Source: JAGQKC01 sp965223675 (GTDB lineage: Bacteria; Nitrospirota; Nitrospiria; Nitrospirales; UBA8639). From it: a stretch of DNA of 64,000 nt. The position numbers and the translations under genes are program-made. Positions 34,058 through 42,670 of this stretch are shown one piece after another. The DNA is taken from positions 1,488,001 to 1,552,000 of the forward strand of contig OZ245013.1 of NCBI GenBank assembly GCA_965223675.1. The letters are read 5' to 3'. Positions within the stretch are counted from its first letter, which is position 1; each line of letters opens with the position of its first letter. The notes under the pieces are model-generated. The model ran no database searches. It was not told the origin of the DNA and worked only from the letters and a program-made list of their open reading frames with translations.

Positions 34058-35263
34058 ATGCATAAGAAGAAAAAATCATCAACTAATAATCAAGACTCAA
34101 AAAGAGAGTCTCCGCATTCCAAGGAACTGACCAGGAATGCTGTCCTAGAGATGCGAAAGGCTAAAGGGATGACTCAAGCTGAGTTGGCTGGACGGGTCGG
34201 CCTGACTCGTCAAGCCATGCATGCCATTGAAGCCAACCAATATCTCCCTAACACTTCGATGGCCTTACGATTGGCTCGGACCTTGGAGTGCACGGTCGAA
34301 GATCTTTTTTCGCTTTCACAGGACAGCCAAGCAATTGAAGCTGAATTATTGGGAGCGACATCATTTGATGGAAATCCCTTACGCGTTAAAGTTTCACAGG
34401 TGGGCGATCGTGTAATTGCTAGGCCCATATCGCAATTGGGAGATATGTTGAATTTTGTGGTACCTGCGGACGGAATTGTGACCAGCGCCGTTCAAAAGAA
34501 ACAGAGTCGAAAATCTTCGCGAGTACAGGTCAATCTTCTTCATGGTCGGCAAGAGATCGAGCAACAGATTGTCATAGCTGGATGTGACCCTTCCTTATTT
34601 TTGGCTGGCGAACATGTTCGTCAGCATCATGCGCTGGCTGGTGTGACCAATTGGACGATGGGCAGTACTAACGCAGTAAAGGCCCTTCTCGACGGGGAAG
34701 TACATATGGCGGGGGTCCATTTAGTCGACACACGATCTGGAGAGAGCAATATTCCCTATTTAAAACGGCATGTACGCGGAAAAGATTTTCTGGGTGTACG
34801 CTTCGCCTCATGGGTGCAGGGTCTTTTGCTACAACCAGATAATCCCAAGCAGATTCGATATGCGGACGATTTCATAAAACGCAATGTCCGATTAGTCAAC
34901 AGAGAAGTTGGTTCGGGGGCTAGACTTCTATTAGACGCACTTCTTAAGAAATCAGGTATCGCCAGCAAGCAGGTGAAAGGATATGACTATGAAGTCGGAT
35001 CACATTTGGACGTCGCCCGACTCATTCGAGATGGGCAGGCCGATGTGGGTATTGGGGTGGAATCCGCCGCCCGACATTACGGGCTGAAATTCATCCCATT
35101 ACGCGAAGAGCATTATGATCTCATTTTGCGTAAAGATGTCTTGGCGTCACATCCCATGATCAACCGACTCTTTGATGCCATCGTGAGTCGGCCCTTTCGA
35201 CAGGAATTACAAGCCCTGGGCGGATATGACCTCACTGAAATTGGGAAATCCTTGAACTGGTGA
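34058..35263 (+). CDS. XRE-type regulator with periplasmic-binding-like sensor domain
   Basis: A 401-residue transcription factor. A disordered basic N-terminus precedes an XRE helix-turn-helix (about 28-84: Met-Arg-Lys-Ala-Lys-Gly-Met-Thr-Gln-Ala-Glu-Leu-Ala, then Leu-Thr-Arg-Gln-Ala-Met-His-Ala-Ile-Glu). About 150-395 form a PBP-like ligand-binding domain of the PF12727 type (Gly-Ser-Thr-Asn-Ala-Val, Asn-Arg-Glu-Val-Gly-Ser-Gly-Ala-Arg, Asp-Val-Gly-Ile-Gly). Such regulators respond to molybdate or similar oxyanions. It converges on modC, about 90 bases away, so control of the mod operon is a reasonable inference. Confidence 0.85.
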   Translation: MHKKKKSSTNNQDSKRESPHSKELTRNAVLEMRKAKGMTQAELAGRVGLTRQAMHAIEANQYLPNTSMALRLARTLECTVEDLFSLSQDSQAIEAELLGATSFDGNPLRVKVSQVGDRVIARPISQLGDMLNFVVPADGIVTSAVQKKQSRKSSRVQVNLLHGRQEIEQQIVIAGCDPSLFLAGEHVRQHHALAGVTNWTMGSTNAVKALLDGEVHMAGVHLVDTRSGESNIPYLKRHVRGKDFLGVRFASWVQGLLLQPDNPKQIRYADDFIKRNVRLVNREVGSGARLLLDALLKKSGIASKQVKGYDYEVGSHLDVARLIRDGQADVGIGVESAARHYGLKFIPLREEHYDLILRKDVLASHPMINRLFDAIVSRPFRQELQALGGYDLTEIGKSLNW

Positions 35264-35289
35264 ATGGGATATTTAAAAAGGTCCCCCAG

Positions 35290-35322
35290 TAGCGTCTCTC
35301 GTTAAGCGTAACTCGTAGTTTA
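35290..35322. repeat. Dispersed intergenic repeat, copy 1
   Basis: A segment reading CGTCTCTCGTTAAGCGTAAC and then CTCGTAG, between the regulator and modC. Related strings occur at 37205-37240 and 45354-45373, so it is a short dispersed repeat of unknown role. Confidence 0.4.
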
Positions 35323-35351
35323 TTATTTAGACAAAACCTCGCACATGGGCA

Positions 35352-36449
35352 CTACAGATTATGGTCTTGGCTGAACGCGACGGCTTTGATTTGAGCATAG
35401 ACTTGTTGACCGCGTTGAAGGGTTAAGCTAGCCAGAGACTTTCGGGTAATCGTGGCCAGGAGAGGCCAGCCAATATCCAATTTGATATCCACGAACGGAT
35501 GCTCAGGACTAACAGTTCCAATATCAGTGACTGTCGCCTCAAGAATATTGAGTACACTACTTTGGAAGACCGGAGCACTAGTCACGATGCTCACATCTCT
35601 CGAAAGAATCTGCACTCTCAGTTGCTGCCCTATCGGTTGCTCTTGACGCGGGACATACAGATGCCGTTTTCCAAACGCGAGTTTCGTCAAGCCAAACTCT
35701 GTGTCATGGGCTTCGACCCTGGCATCAATCACCGCGCCGATATGACTTTCTTCCATGAAGGTCCTTGAGTCGAGTTGCGAAAAGACTTCCCGCAGAGGGC
35801 CAAGCCCCGTGACTCGTCCATCTTTCAGCATCACCAAAGTCGTTGCCAGTTGCAGCACCTCTTGAATGGAGTGACTCACATAAATAATAGGAATGTGCAA
35901 CTCCGTATCCAACCGTTGAATGAAGGGCAGAATTTCTCGCTTGCGTGTGAGATCGAGCGAACTCAACGGTTCATCCATCAACAAGAGTTCCGGGCTTGTG
36001 AGTATTGCCCGCCCAATAGCTACACGTTGCTGTTCCCCACCAGAAAGACTATGAGGTCTTCGATGTAGCAGATCTTGAAGGTCAAGAATTTCTACGATCT
36101 TTTCCAGAGATAATTTCTGTTCGTTTTTGGCTATCCGCTTAAACCCATATTCGAGATTGGCACGTACGGTGAGATGCGGAAACAAACGAGGCTCCTGAAA
36201 GACATAGCCGACAGGACGTTGGGATATCGGTAAAAACACGCCCTGCGCTTCATCCTGCCATACCGTGTCGCCTAGACGGAGGACTCCGTACGGCGATCGT
36301 TCAAGGCCAGCCAGACAGCGAAGTAAGGTAGTTTTTCCACATCCAGATGGACCAAAAACCGCCGTGACGCCATTTAAAGGAAGGGCGAGCTCTACTTGAA
36401 GCAGAAACTGAGAGTACTGGACGTCGAATTGAGCTGAAAGCGTACTCAT
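35352..36449 (-). CDS. modC: Molybdate ABC transporter ATPase ModC
   Basis: A 365-residue ATPase energising molybdate import. Walker A Gly-Pro-Ser-Gly-Cys-Gly-Lys-Thr-Thr (33-41), Q-loop Gln85, signature Leu-Ser-Gly-Gly-Glu-Gln (135-140), Walker B Leu-Leu-Leu-Met-Asp-Glu-Pro and the His switch. A C-terminal TOBE/Mop domain (about 295-360) senses molybdate in known ModC proteins. Its ATG overlaps the modB stop by four bases (ATGA), a coupled start. Last gene of the porin-modA-modB-modC set. Confidence 0.94.
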   Translation of the reverse strand: MSTLSAQFDVQYSQFLLQVELALPLNGVTAVFGPSGCGKTTLLRCLAGLERSPYGVLRLGDTVWQDEAQGVFLPISQRPVGYVFQEPRLFPHLTVRANLEYGFKRIAKNEQKLSLEKIVEILDLQDLLHRRPHSLSGGEQQRVAIGRAILTSPELLLMDEPLSSLDLTRKREILPFIQRLDTELHIPIIYVSHSIQEVLQLATTLVMLKDGRVTGLGPLREVFSQLDSRTFMEESHIGAVIDARVEAHDTEFGLTKLAFGKRHLYVPRQEQPIGQQLRVQILSRDVSIVTSAPVFQSSVLNILEATVTDIGTVSPEHPFVDIKLDIGWPLLATITRKSLASLTLQRGQQVYAQIKAVAFSQDHNL

Positions 36450-37129
36450 GAGACGTGGATGGGGAGACGTCTATTGACCGTATACACGACCGTGAGTATC
36501 AGAAAACTAAAGATCAACAAGAAAACGGAGAGAAAATGGGCCTGGGTATATTCGAGTACCTCAACGTGATCGTAGATGGCAATGGATAAGACCTTCGTGA
36601 CACCAGGAATATTGCCTCCGACCATGAGTACGACACCAAACTCACCAAGGGTATGCGCAAAGCCTAACACGATGGCACTGACAAATCCGCGAATAGCCAT
36701 GGGGGAGGCTACGGTAAAAAACGCATCCAGCTTCGAAGCACGCAAAGCCCACGCTGCTTCCAAAGGCTTTTTCCCGACAGCCTCAAATGCGCCATGCAGT
36801 GGTTGCACAACAAAAGGTAGCGAATAAAATGCTGAGGCGATGACCAGCCCAGTAAACGTAAAGGATAGTGCTGACCCAGTGAACTCTTTCCATGGTCCAC
36901 CAATCGGACCATTTGGACCAAGAGCAACTAGAAGATAAAACCCCAGAACGGTTGGAGGTAAGACGATAGGCAGCGCCACAATCGCCTCGACCGGAGTTCT
37001 CAATCGCGATTTCGTAAAAGCCAACCACCAGGCCAAAGGAGTTCCCACGATGAGCAATACCATGACCGTGACTCCTGCGAGTTGCACGGTCAGCCACAAT
37101 GGTCCCCAATCCATTTCTTGCATGCTCAT
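36446..37129 (-). CDS. modB: Molybdate ABC transporter permease ModB
   Basis: A 227-residue inner-membrane permease with about five to six transmembrane helices. The EAA-type coupling motif for ModC is near residues 120-145 (Glu-Ala-Ala-Trp-Ala-Leu-Arg-Ala-Ser). A Phe-Gly-Val-Val-Leu-Met-Val-Gly-Gly-Asn motif typical of ModB follows. Two in-frame ATGs (37129 and 37123) are possible starts. It is 178 bases downstream of modA, a gap much longer than within the rest of the operon and filled by repeat sequence. Confidence 0.94.
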   Translation of the reverse strand: MSMQEMDWGPLWLTVQLAGVTVMVLLIVGTPLAWWLAFTKSRLRTPVEAIVALPIVLPPTVLGFYLLVALGPNGPIGGPWKEFTGSALSFTFTGLVIASAFYSLPFVVQPLHGAFEAVGKKPLEAAWALRASKLDAFFTVASPMAIRGFVSAIVLGFAHTLGEFGVVLMVGGNIPGVTKVLSIAIYDHVEVLEYTQAHFLSVFLLIFSFLILTVVYTVNRRLPIHVS

Positions 37130-37204
37130 TTTTACTCTTCGCCTATAATTGGTTAAATCCCATTTGAAGTGTAAAAATAATTTCCCAGTATCATGAGCGA
37201 AAAA

Positions 37205-37345
37205 CGTCGTTCGTGAATCGTATCGCGTATTTCGTAAATGCTAAAAATGATTTTCACGTGAAGCGAGAGATTAATTTCAAGATAAAATAGTCTACCCATG
37301 CTTCATCTTATTTTCTATTTTGCATTTTGAACTTTTCATTTTGTC
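37205..37345. repeat. Repeat cluster between modA and modB
   Basis: CGTCGTTCGTGAATCGTATC (37205-37224), then CGTATTTCGTAAA, belong to the family also seen near 35290 and 45354. Further along, TTTGCATTTTG and ACTTTTCATTTT (37331-37342) repeat a string found at 18741. The modA reading frame ends inside the second part, so the last ten or so ModA residues (Asn-Glu-Lys-Phe-Lys-Met-Gln-Asn-Arg-Lys) are encoded by repeat sequence. Confidence 0.6.
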
Positions 37346-38111
37346 TTTCTGCTAACCCATAGCCAAATCGTTCAATAATCTTTCGTGCCGTTGCTCCTTT
37401 TACATACTCTAAGAAGGCCTTGGCAGTTTTCTTGTTTTGCGCATTGACCAGCAGGACTGCCTGTTGACGCAAGGGAGCATGCAAACTTTCTGGCACATCC
37501 CAGCGACTACCAGACCCGTTAATTTTCGAATCCAGGACTTGAGACAACGAGACAAACCCTAGTTCTGCATTCTCCGAAAACACGAATTGGAACGTTTGCG
37601 CTATGTTCTCACCTTGCACAATTCGATCCGTAATGTTTTCCCACACTCCCAATTCTTGCAGAACACTTCTTGCCGCTGCGCCATACGGGGCCGTCTTAGG
37701 ATTGGCGATCGCCAGATGACGAAAATTGCCATTGGACAACACGGTTTTACCATTCCCTTTAACAAGCGTGGGATCAAAACTCCACAAGGTCAGTCGACCC
37801 ACTGCGTATGTAAACCGGCTGCCCTGTACTGTAAGTCCTTCTTCTTCCATCAACCTTGGACGTTCGACGTCTGCAGAAAGGAATACATCGAAAGGCGCAC
37901 CGTGCTTGATCTGCGCATAAAGTTTTCCGCTCGACCCTGAACTCACAAGAACAGTATGTTCCGTGTCCTCCTCAAAACCAATGACAATCTCTTTAACGGT
38001 AGTCAAAAAATTAGCTGCAACTGCAACCCGCACTTCTTCAGCCATGGCTATGGCCAAGAAAACTTGAAAAAAGAGAATGAACGCACATGCATGAATTTTG
38101 AAGATCATCAT
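37308..38111 (-). CDS. modA: Molybdate-binding periplasmic protein ModA
   Basis: A 267-residue periplasmic binding protein with a signal peptide (about 1-24). The ModA signature is visible: Ala-Ala-Asn-Phe, Gly-Ser-Ser-Gly-Lys-Leu-Tyr-Ala-Gln-Ile-x-x-Gly-Ala-Pro-Phe-Asp-Val-Phe-Leu-Ser-Ala-Asp, Ala-Asn-Pro-Lys-Thr-Ala-Pro-Tyr-Gly, and Phe-Val-Ser-Leu-Ser-Gln. The start is placed at the ATG pair (38111/38108) that gives a normal signal peptide; the longer frame to 38255 overlaps the porin gene and is rejected. Its C-terminus is extended by a Lys-rich tail derived from intergenic repeat. Confidence 0.93.
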   Translation of the reverse strand: MMIFKIHACAFILFFQVFLAIAMAEEVRVAVAANFLTTVKEIVIGFEEDTEHTVLVSSGSSGKLYAQIKHGAPFDVFLSADVERPRLMEEEGLTVQGSRFTYAVGRLTLWSFDPTLVKGNGKTVLSNGNFRHLAIANPKTAPYGAAARSVLQELGVWENITDRIVQGENIAQTFQFVFSENAELGFVSLSQVLDSKINGSGSRWDVPESLHAPLRQQAVLLVNAQNKKTAKAFLEYVKGATARKIIERFGYGLAERQNEKFKMQNRK

Positions 38112-38139
38112 GTGAGTTCTGCTTGAAGATCGTTCATTT

Positions 38140-39648
38140 TTATAGTCTAAACTTGGTAAGTACATAAAAATAATCAGTATCCTTCTCTCCGCCAGGTGGC
38201 AACCCCGCATTAGCAGGAAGTCGATCAAAATAGCTTCCCTTGAACCAATGATCATAGCCTACGTCAAATTCTAGATTGCCATTGATCATCCACTGTACTC
38301 GCAATTCAACATCATGCCCCAGGACATTTCCCGATTCACCCGTGCTATCACGCAATCCGTTACGAGCGAAGGCACCGCGTGAGCTCGCCAGATACCAAAA
38401 TCGTTGCTTCAGCTGTACTTCCCAGCCTTTTTCTGGAACGAATATTACCCTCCATCCCGGGGAACTGATGTTGGTTCGGAAAAACGGACCGAAATTGCCC
38501 GTGGGCATATACTCAAAACGTCTGGCCCCAAAGAGCGTATCGAATGCAGAATCCTGACTATCGTTCGCATTCCGATCTCCACTGGCATAATCGTAATAAA
38601 TTAACAATCGTGGCACCCATGGAAGGTCAAAGGTATAGCCAAGATCGAAATGTTGGAAATGTGCAAAATGGTCAGTATTGCCTCTTTTCCCCGTCTGCCA
38701 CGCACTTTCGATTTCATAGTCAATTTGGCTTGTGTGGGGGGTTCGAAAGAAGCGGAATCCAAATGTGGAGAAGGTTCTCTGCATATTGATAGCCGTATTG
38801 CGCTGATCATTTAAACCAAAATAATAGGCATGAAGATGCAACCTCAACAGTTGGGTGCTTTCGCCATAGACTCCCCAAAACACACTTCGCTTGGACTGTT
38901 CATCGAGCTGAACCTGATCTCGCAAGACCGGTTCCACGAGAAATGCGCGAACGCGCCATGACTTGTTTTTGGTCAACTGCCAATGGACACCATCGAACGC
39001 GTTGATGGTATTGCGAAAATCATTTCTCGCCACTAATCGACGACGTCCAAAATCCATCGTGAGTCTTCCAACATGCAAGTCGGTGCGAAGACGAGTTCCG
39101 AGCACATCTCGAACTGTCGCAGAAACAAATATCTGTAAAATGTCCCATTCATTCCTGGTGGCTGTCGTCACGAAATCTCCAGGATCATCCAGATGGACTC
39201 GCGAATCCTGTCCTTCGAAAAGAAACTTCAGCACTTCTCCATTCATACCAAATCGGACTCGCGACCGCTGTTGAATCTGAGGATCGGTTCTTCCTAACGG
39301 CTGTGCGGATCGCCAAGGATGGTCATACACTTCAAAGCGAGTCCGATGTTCAAGACCGAAGTCAACCCAATCGGGAAGATTCAACATGTTCCGCAGATAC
39401 CGATTCCATTGCCATTCCTTGGTACGAATTAACACTGCGTCGGCAGGTTCTATCGAAGGTCTCGTTGTATCATTGTGTTTCTGTTCTAGACTCTCCTCTT
39501 GGACAACAGAAGTTTCACCCCTGCTCACTTTTTGATGGGCTAGAATCTCTGATGCCCCAGAAGCGATCTTCCCCATACCCCACATATCCAGCACTGCGCA
39601 TATCAACACTAAATTCACACAGACCCCTTTCAGCAACGTTTTTTTCAC
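38140..39648 (-). CDS. Alginate-export-family outer-membrane porin
   Basis: A 502-residue outer-membrane beta-barrel of the alginate_exp family. Signal peptide about 1-32, a charged linker to about 90, then alternating Tyr/Phe/Arg strands to the end. The last residues are Tyr-Phe-Tyr-Val-Leu-Thr-Lys-Phe-Arg-Leu; Leu is unusual as the final residue where Phe is typical. It starts at a GTG (39648) and ends 28 bases before modA, so it is the first gene of the mod operon. That makes it a candidate outer-membrane channel for molybdate or a similar anion. Confidence 0.85.
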   Translation of the reverse strand: MKKTLLKGVCVNLVLICAVLDMWGMGKIASGASEILAHQKVSRGETSVVQEESLEQKHNDTTRPSIEPADAVLIRTKEWQWNRYLRNMLNLPDWVDFGLEHRTRFEVYDHPWRSAQPLGRTDPQIQQRSRVRFGMNGEVLKFLFEGQDSRVHLDDPGDFVTTATRNEWDILQIFVSATVRDVLGTRLRTDLHVGRLTMDFGRRRLVARNDFRNTINAFDGVHWQLTKNKSWRVRAFLVEPVLRDQVQLDEQSKRSVFWGVYGESTQLLRLHLHAYYFGLNDQRNTAINMQRTFSTFGFRFFRTPHTSQIDYEIESAWQTGKRGNTDHFAHFQHFDLGYTFDLPWVPRLLIYYDYASGDRNANDSQDSAFDTLFGARRFEYMPTGNFGPFFRTNISSPGWRVIFVPEKGWEVQLKQRFWYLASSRGAFARNGLRDSTGESGNVLGHDVELRVQWMINGNLEFDVGYDHWFKGSYFDRLPANAGLPPGGEKDTDYFYVLTKFRL

Positions 39649-40024
39649 AAATTCAACCTTTTAATCAACGTCAAAAACAAGACAAGGGCCAAGCATTAAT
39701 AGTAAATAATAAACTACATAATGTCAATTTAATATTACCTTTATACAAATGTATTTCTCGCGTCAACACACGCAAGGTTTGGCGCTGCACTGCGCGCGCA
39801 TCCATCTCCATAATTTCGACTAAGGCAATAACAATGTAGGACTTATTTTTAAACAACAGGAAAGACTAATTCTCACCCCAGCTATACTTGATAAGGTCTA
39901 GCCTTGCAAGAATGCACATATCACACTATTCTCTTGTAATCTTGGCATTGGTTCGTTATCTCAAAGATGCCGAGACTCAGGTACATCATGGATTATTGGC
40001 ACTAAACCTCGCATCATAGAATTC
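39649..40024. other. Divergent promoter region
   Basis: About 375 bases between the porin gene and the SGNH-like gene. It contains the porin-mod promoter and presumably one for the divergent gene. A GC alternation (GCGCGCGCAT, near 39795) is the only other feature noticed. Confidence 0.5.
39699..39727 (-). promoter_or_regulatory. Sigma70-type promoter of the porin-mod operon
   Basis: On the minus strand: a perfect TTGACA -35 (39722-39727), a 17-base spacer and a TACTAT -10 (39699-39704). It would start transcription about 45 bases before the porin start codon. The surrounding DNA is AT-rich with short inverted pieces that might bind the XRE-PBP regulator. Confidence 0.6.
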
Positions 40025-41884
40025 ATGTTTAAAAAAGTCGTTGCAGTCTATGTTTTACTCATGCTGATCGTTGGATCATTGTTTTTTCTCCGGCACCATT
40101 TTTTCGTACAAGGATTGCCAATGTATGAGGAATTCGTGACGACCTCTCAAGAACCAAAAGAGTTTCCCCTCCTTTCACACCAACAAAGTGTGAATTTAGG
40201 TTGGGCTCACACCCCTTCAAAAGCTCCCACAAGTTCGTATATTCACTTCACAAAAGAAAAATCTAAAGGAACGATCAGAATTGGAATTTTTGGAGATTCG
40301 TTTGTTCAAGGGATAGAAGCTGAACACGGATTTGATTTCCCGAGTTTTCTCCAAAAACAATTTAAAGATAATGGATACACTAACGTTGAAGTATTAAACT
40401 TTGGGGTGCATAGCTATGGAGTTCATCAAGCTTTTTTGCTCTGGAAATTCATTGGAAAATCATATGATCTCGATTATACGATTTTCATGCCTCTTGAATT
40501 TCATCGGCAAAGAGATCGAAGTTTTATCTTTCTGTACAACAACTTTGCGCCCATCCATGCTCGTTATATACTCGTCAACGACTCGCTTGAACTTCTCCCT
40601 GTCATTGGGGAGACCAGGGAAGAGGCTGGTGCGATCTACAATTCAATTCTACCCCCATGGAACTATATCCGCTACGATGACAAACCTCCCGCCTTTTTGC
40701 GAACCTTATTACCCATGAGCCGAACATTGTCTGTCAACCCATTTTACTATCGGCGATCCGACCCGGATGAGGAGATCTTAACGACCTACGCGCGACTCTT
40801 TGAGGAGCTTGCTCACACAAAGACACAATCTCTCGTGATATGCAATCGAAAAATGCTGTGTGATGTAGAAAAGAGAGTCAAGACCAAGGCCCCCGTTTTT
40901 TTAAAGAGCCGGGTCCGTAGATACGTAGCTTCTGCTCGATTTCTCTATACCGCTCCGCGCACTCATATGAGCGCCCTCGGCAATCAGCTACGAGCCTCTG
41001 AATTATATGCATTCTTAGTGCAAGACCGACAAGATCTACTGAAAGTCCTCACCATTGACACCCATATGCCTACCGATACTCATGCCACACAGAGAACTCC
41101 TCTGCATAACATAAAGTCAGGAAGCTTAGAGATGCACGGGCATCGAGTAGCCTCGTTCATGAAACATCGCATAGGAGAACCTCCATGGACCTATGATGAG
41201 GATCTAAATTTCGCTGAAGAGAATATTACAAGCCTTCTTTGGATCACAGGTGATAGGAATTTCCGAATTATTCCAACAGCCTATGCCCTTTCTGACCAGG
41301 AGCCAGTATTTCTCCTACTCGAGTTCAACGATGTACGGACAAAGGTGCCAATTGGAATAGTCCACTCCCCCAATTCCTACATTGGAAGCATCGAGCTCTT
41401 TGGTTGGGAAACAGGAGACTGTGTTTCCATGGACCAATCAAACGGACAAATTTGCTTTGATCGTCCCAATTGGACACGCATGCAGATTGAGGCGAAAGGT
41501 TCGGTAAGTAATGTTGAACTAGCTATCGGAAATGCGGAGAAGATTATCTTACGAGGTCATCAACAAAGCATGAAGGAACAACTATCGCAATTCATGAATG
41601 GATGGTCTTCAAAGTCTACAAAGACTCGTGTTCGGTTAACCCCAGCTATTTCAGAATTTTCTATGATTCGCGCCAAAAAAGGAGACTTTGTTCGCGTCGA
41701 AAACTTCAAAGAAAAAGAAGGTACATTAGACTTTGTGGCAATGTTAGAAAATGGAGAAACGTTACATCACCCAATGTTTCGCTACACCATCCATCAAATA
41801 AAACCGGTGCATTCTAAAAACCTCATTAAGATAGAACCACCCAATGCATTACCCACATCGTCAGACCCAGGATTGATAGAATAA
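40025..41884 (+). CDS. Membrane-anchored SGNH-like protein
   Basis: A 619-residue protein with an N-terminal anchor (about 5-24). An SGNH/GDSL-type domain follows: block I Ile-Phe-Gly-Asp-Ser-Phe-Val-Gln-Gly (Gly90-Asp91-Ser92) and a block II-like Asn-Phe-Gly-Val-His-Ser-Tyr-Gly. A later Gly-His-Arg-Val-Ala (about residue 376) might supply the catalytic His. The last 220 residues are beta-rich without named motif. Such proteins often modify polysaccharides (acyl transfer or hydrolysis) at the cell surface. Substrate unknown; no neighbours of a polysaccharide pathway are seen. Confidence 0.75.
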   Translation: MFKKVVAVYVLLMLIVGSLFFLRHHFFVQGLPMYEEFVTTSQEPKEFPLLSHQQSVNLGWAHTPSKAPTSSYIHFTKEKSKGTIRIGIFGDSFVQGIEAEHGFDFPSFLQKQFKDNGYTNVEVLNFGVHSYGVHQAFLLWKFIGKSYDLDYTIFMPLEFHRQRDRSFIFLYNNFAPIHARYILVNDSLELLPVIGETREEAGAIYNSILPPWNYIRYDDKPPAFLRTLLPMSRTLSVNPFYYRRSDPDEEILTTYARLFEELAHTKTQSLVICNRKMLCDVEKRVKTKAPVFLKSRVRRYVASARFLYTAPRTHMSALGNQLRASELYAFLVQDRQDLLKVLTIDTHMPTDTHATQRTPLHNIKSGSLEMHGHRVASFMKHRIGEPPWTYDEDLNFAEENITSLLWITGDRNFRIIPTAYALSDQEPVFLLLEFNDVRTKVPIGIVHSPNSYIGSIELFGWETGDCVSMDQSNGQICFDRPNWTRMQIEAKGSVSNVELAIGNAEKIILRGHQQSMKEQLSQFMNGWSSKSTKTRVRLTPAISEFSMIRAKKGDFVRVENFKEKEGTLDFVAMLENGETLHHPMFRYTIHQIKPVHSKNLIKIEPPNALPTSSDPGLIE

Positions 41885-41926
41885 ACCTGCCCTAATAAGC
41901 AAGAATGAGAATAAAAACATTGGTCC

Positions 41927-42658
41927 TTATTCTTCAATTCTTCCTCCAAAACTACCAAAATTCCCGCCAAATCCACCCTGTCCTGTACTCCAATATTCTC
42001 CTCGCCGCCAACGTTGAAATGGATGACGTCGCTCTGGACGAGTAAACCGCCAAAGTATATATAGCATCACGAATGCCACAGTCAGATTCATCCAAAAACC
42101 AGCATGAGAAGACTTTTTCTCAGATTTTTCCGATAACTGGACTTCACCAGAAGCAGCGGCTAACCGAACAGTCGCTTGGTAGAGATGAGTGCCAAGTTCA
42201 TTTTGCTGGAACATAGGAACCAGAAATTCCATCGAGAGCTCATCAAGTTGTTGTCGTGTGATCACAGACAACAAGTTACGCCCTAAGACCACCACAGCTT
42301 TTTTTTCTTCGATGGACGCGAGCAACAAGATGCCTCGCTGCTGTTGCGCGGTTCCAATCCTCCATCCCTCGTATAACGACGATGCAAAAGCTTGCACCTT
42401 TGAGACGTTTCCTACCTTGGGCATGGTCACGACGATCATTTCCACACCCGTCCGCTGTTCAAGCTCCTTACATACTGCGCGGATACGCTTCGACCAATGA
42501 GGCGACAAGACTTCTGCATAATCACTGACGTAGCCTAAGGGCGTTGGAAGGTTTGGCTTTGCTTTTGGTCGTGGATACTGAGCGGAAACCTCGGGAGACA
42601 TCAGACCAAGTCCCCATAGACAGACAAGACCAAGAATACCTAAACGTCTTCTATTCAT
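41927..42658 (-). CDS. TPM-domain membrane protein
   Basis: A 243-residue protein of the TPM/YgcG type: a signal peptide (about 1-26), a TPM domain (about 40-175; Val-Ser-Asp-Tyr-Ala-Glu-Val-Leu-Ser, Gly-Val-Glu-Met-Ile-Val-Val-Thr, Arg-Gly-Ile-Leu-Leu-Leu), one transmembrane helix (about 187-206), and a Gly-rich cytosolic tail with Gly-Gly-Phe-Gly-Gly. TPM domains occur in photosystem assembly proteins and bacterial envelope proteins. It follows the nucleotidyltransferase-fold gene by 12 bases, forming an operon with it. AGGA seven bases upstream. Confidence 0.88.
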   Translation of the reverse strand: MNRRRLGILGLVCLWGLGLMSPEVSAQYPRPKAKPNLPTPLGYVSDYAEVLSPHWSKRIRAVCKELEQRTGVEMIVVTMPKVGNVSKVQAFASSLYEGWRIGTAQQQRGILLLASIEEKKAVVVLGRNLLSVITRQQLDELSMEFLVPMFQQNELGTHLYQATVRLAAASGEVQLSEKSEKKSSHAGFWMNLTVAFVMLYILWRFTRPERRHPFQRWRRGEYWSTGQGGFGGNFGSFGGRIEE

Positions 42659-42670
42659 TATTCATCCTAC

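Noticed and set aside
37308..38255. Longer modA frame with a 48-residue extension
   Set aside because: Extension overlaps the porin gene and lacks signal features; the ATG at 38111 gives a normal signal peptide.
41884..41927. Imperfect hairpin between the SGNH-like and TPM genes
   Set aside because: The stem is mismatched and lacks a T tract, so it was not called a terminator.
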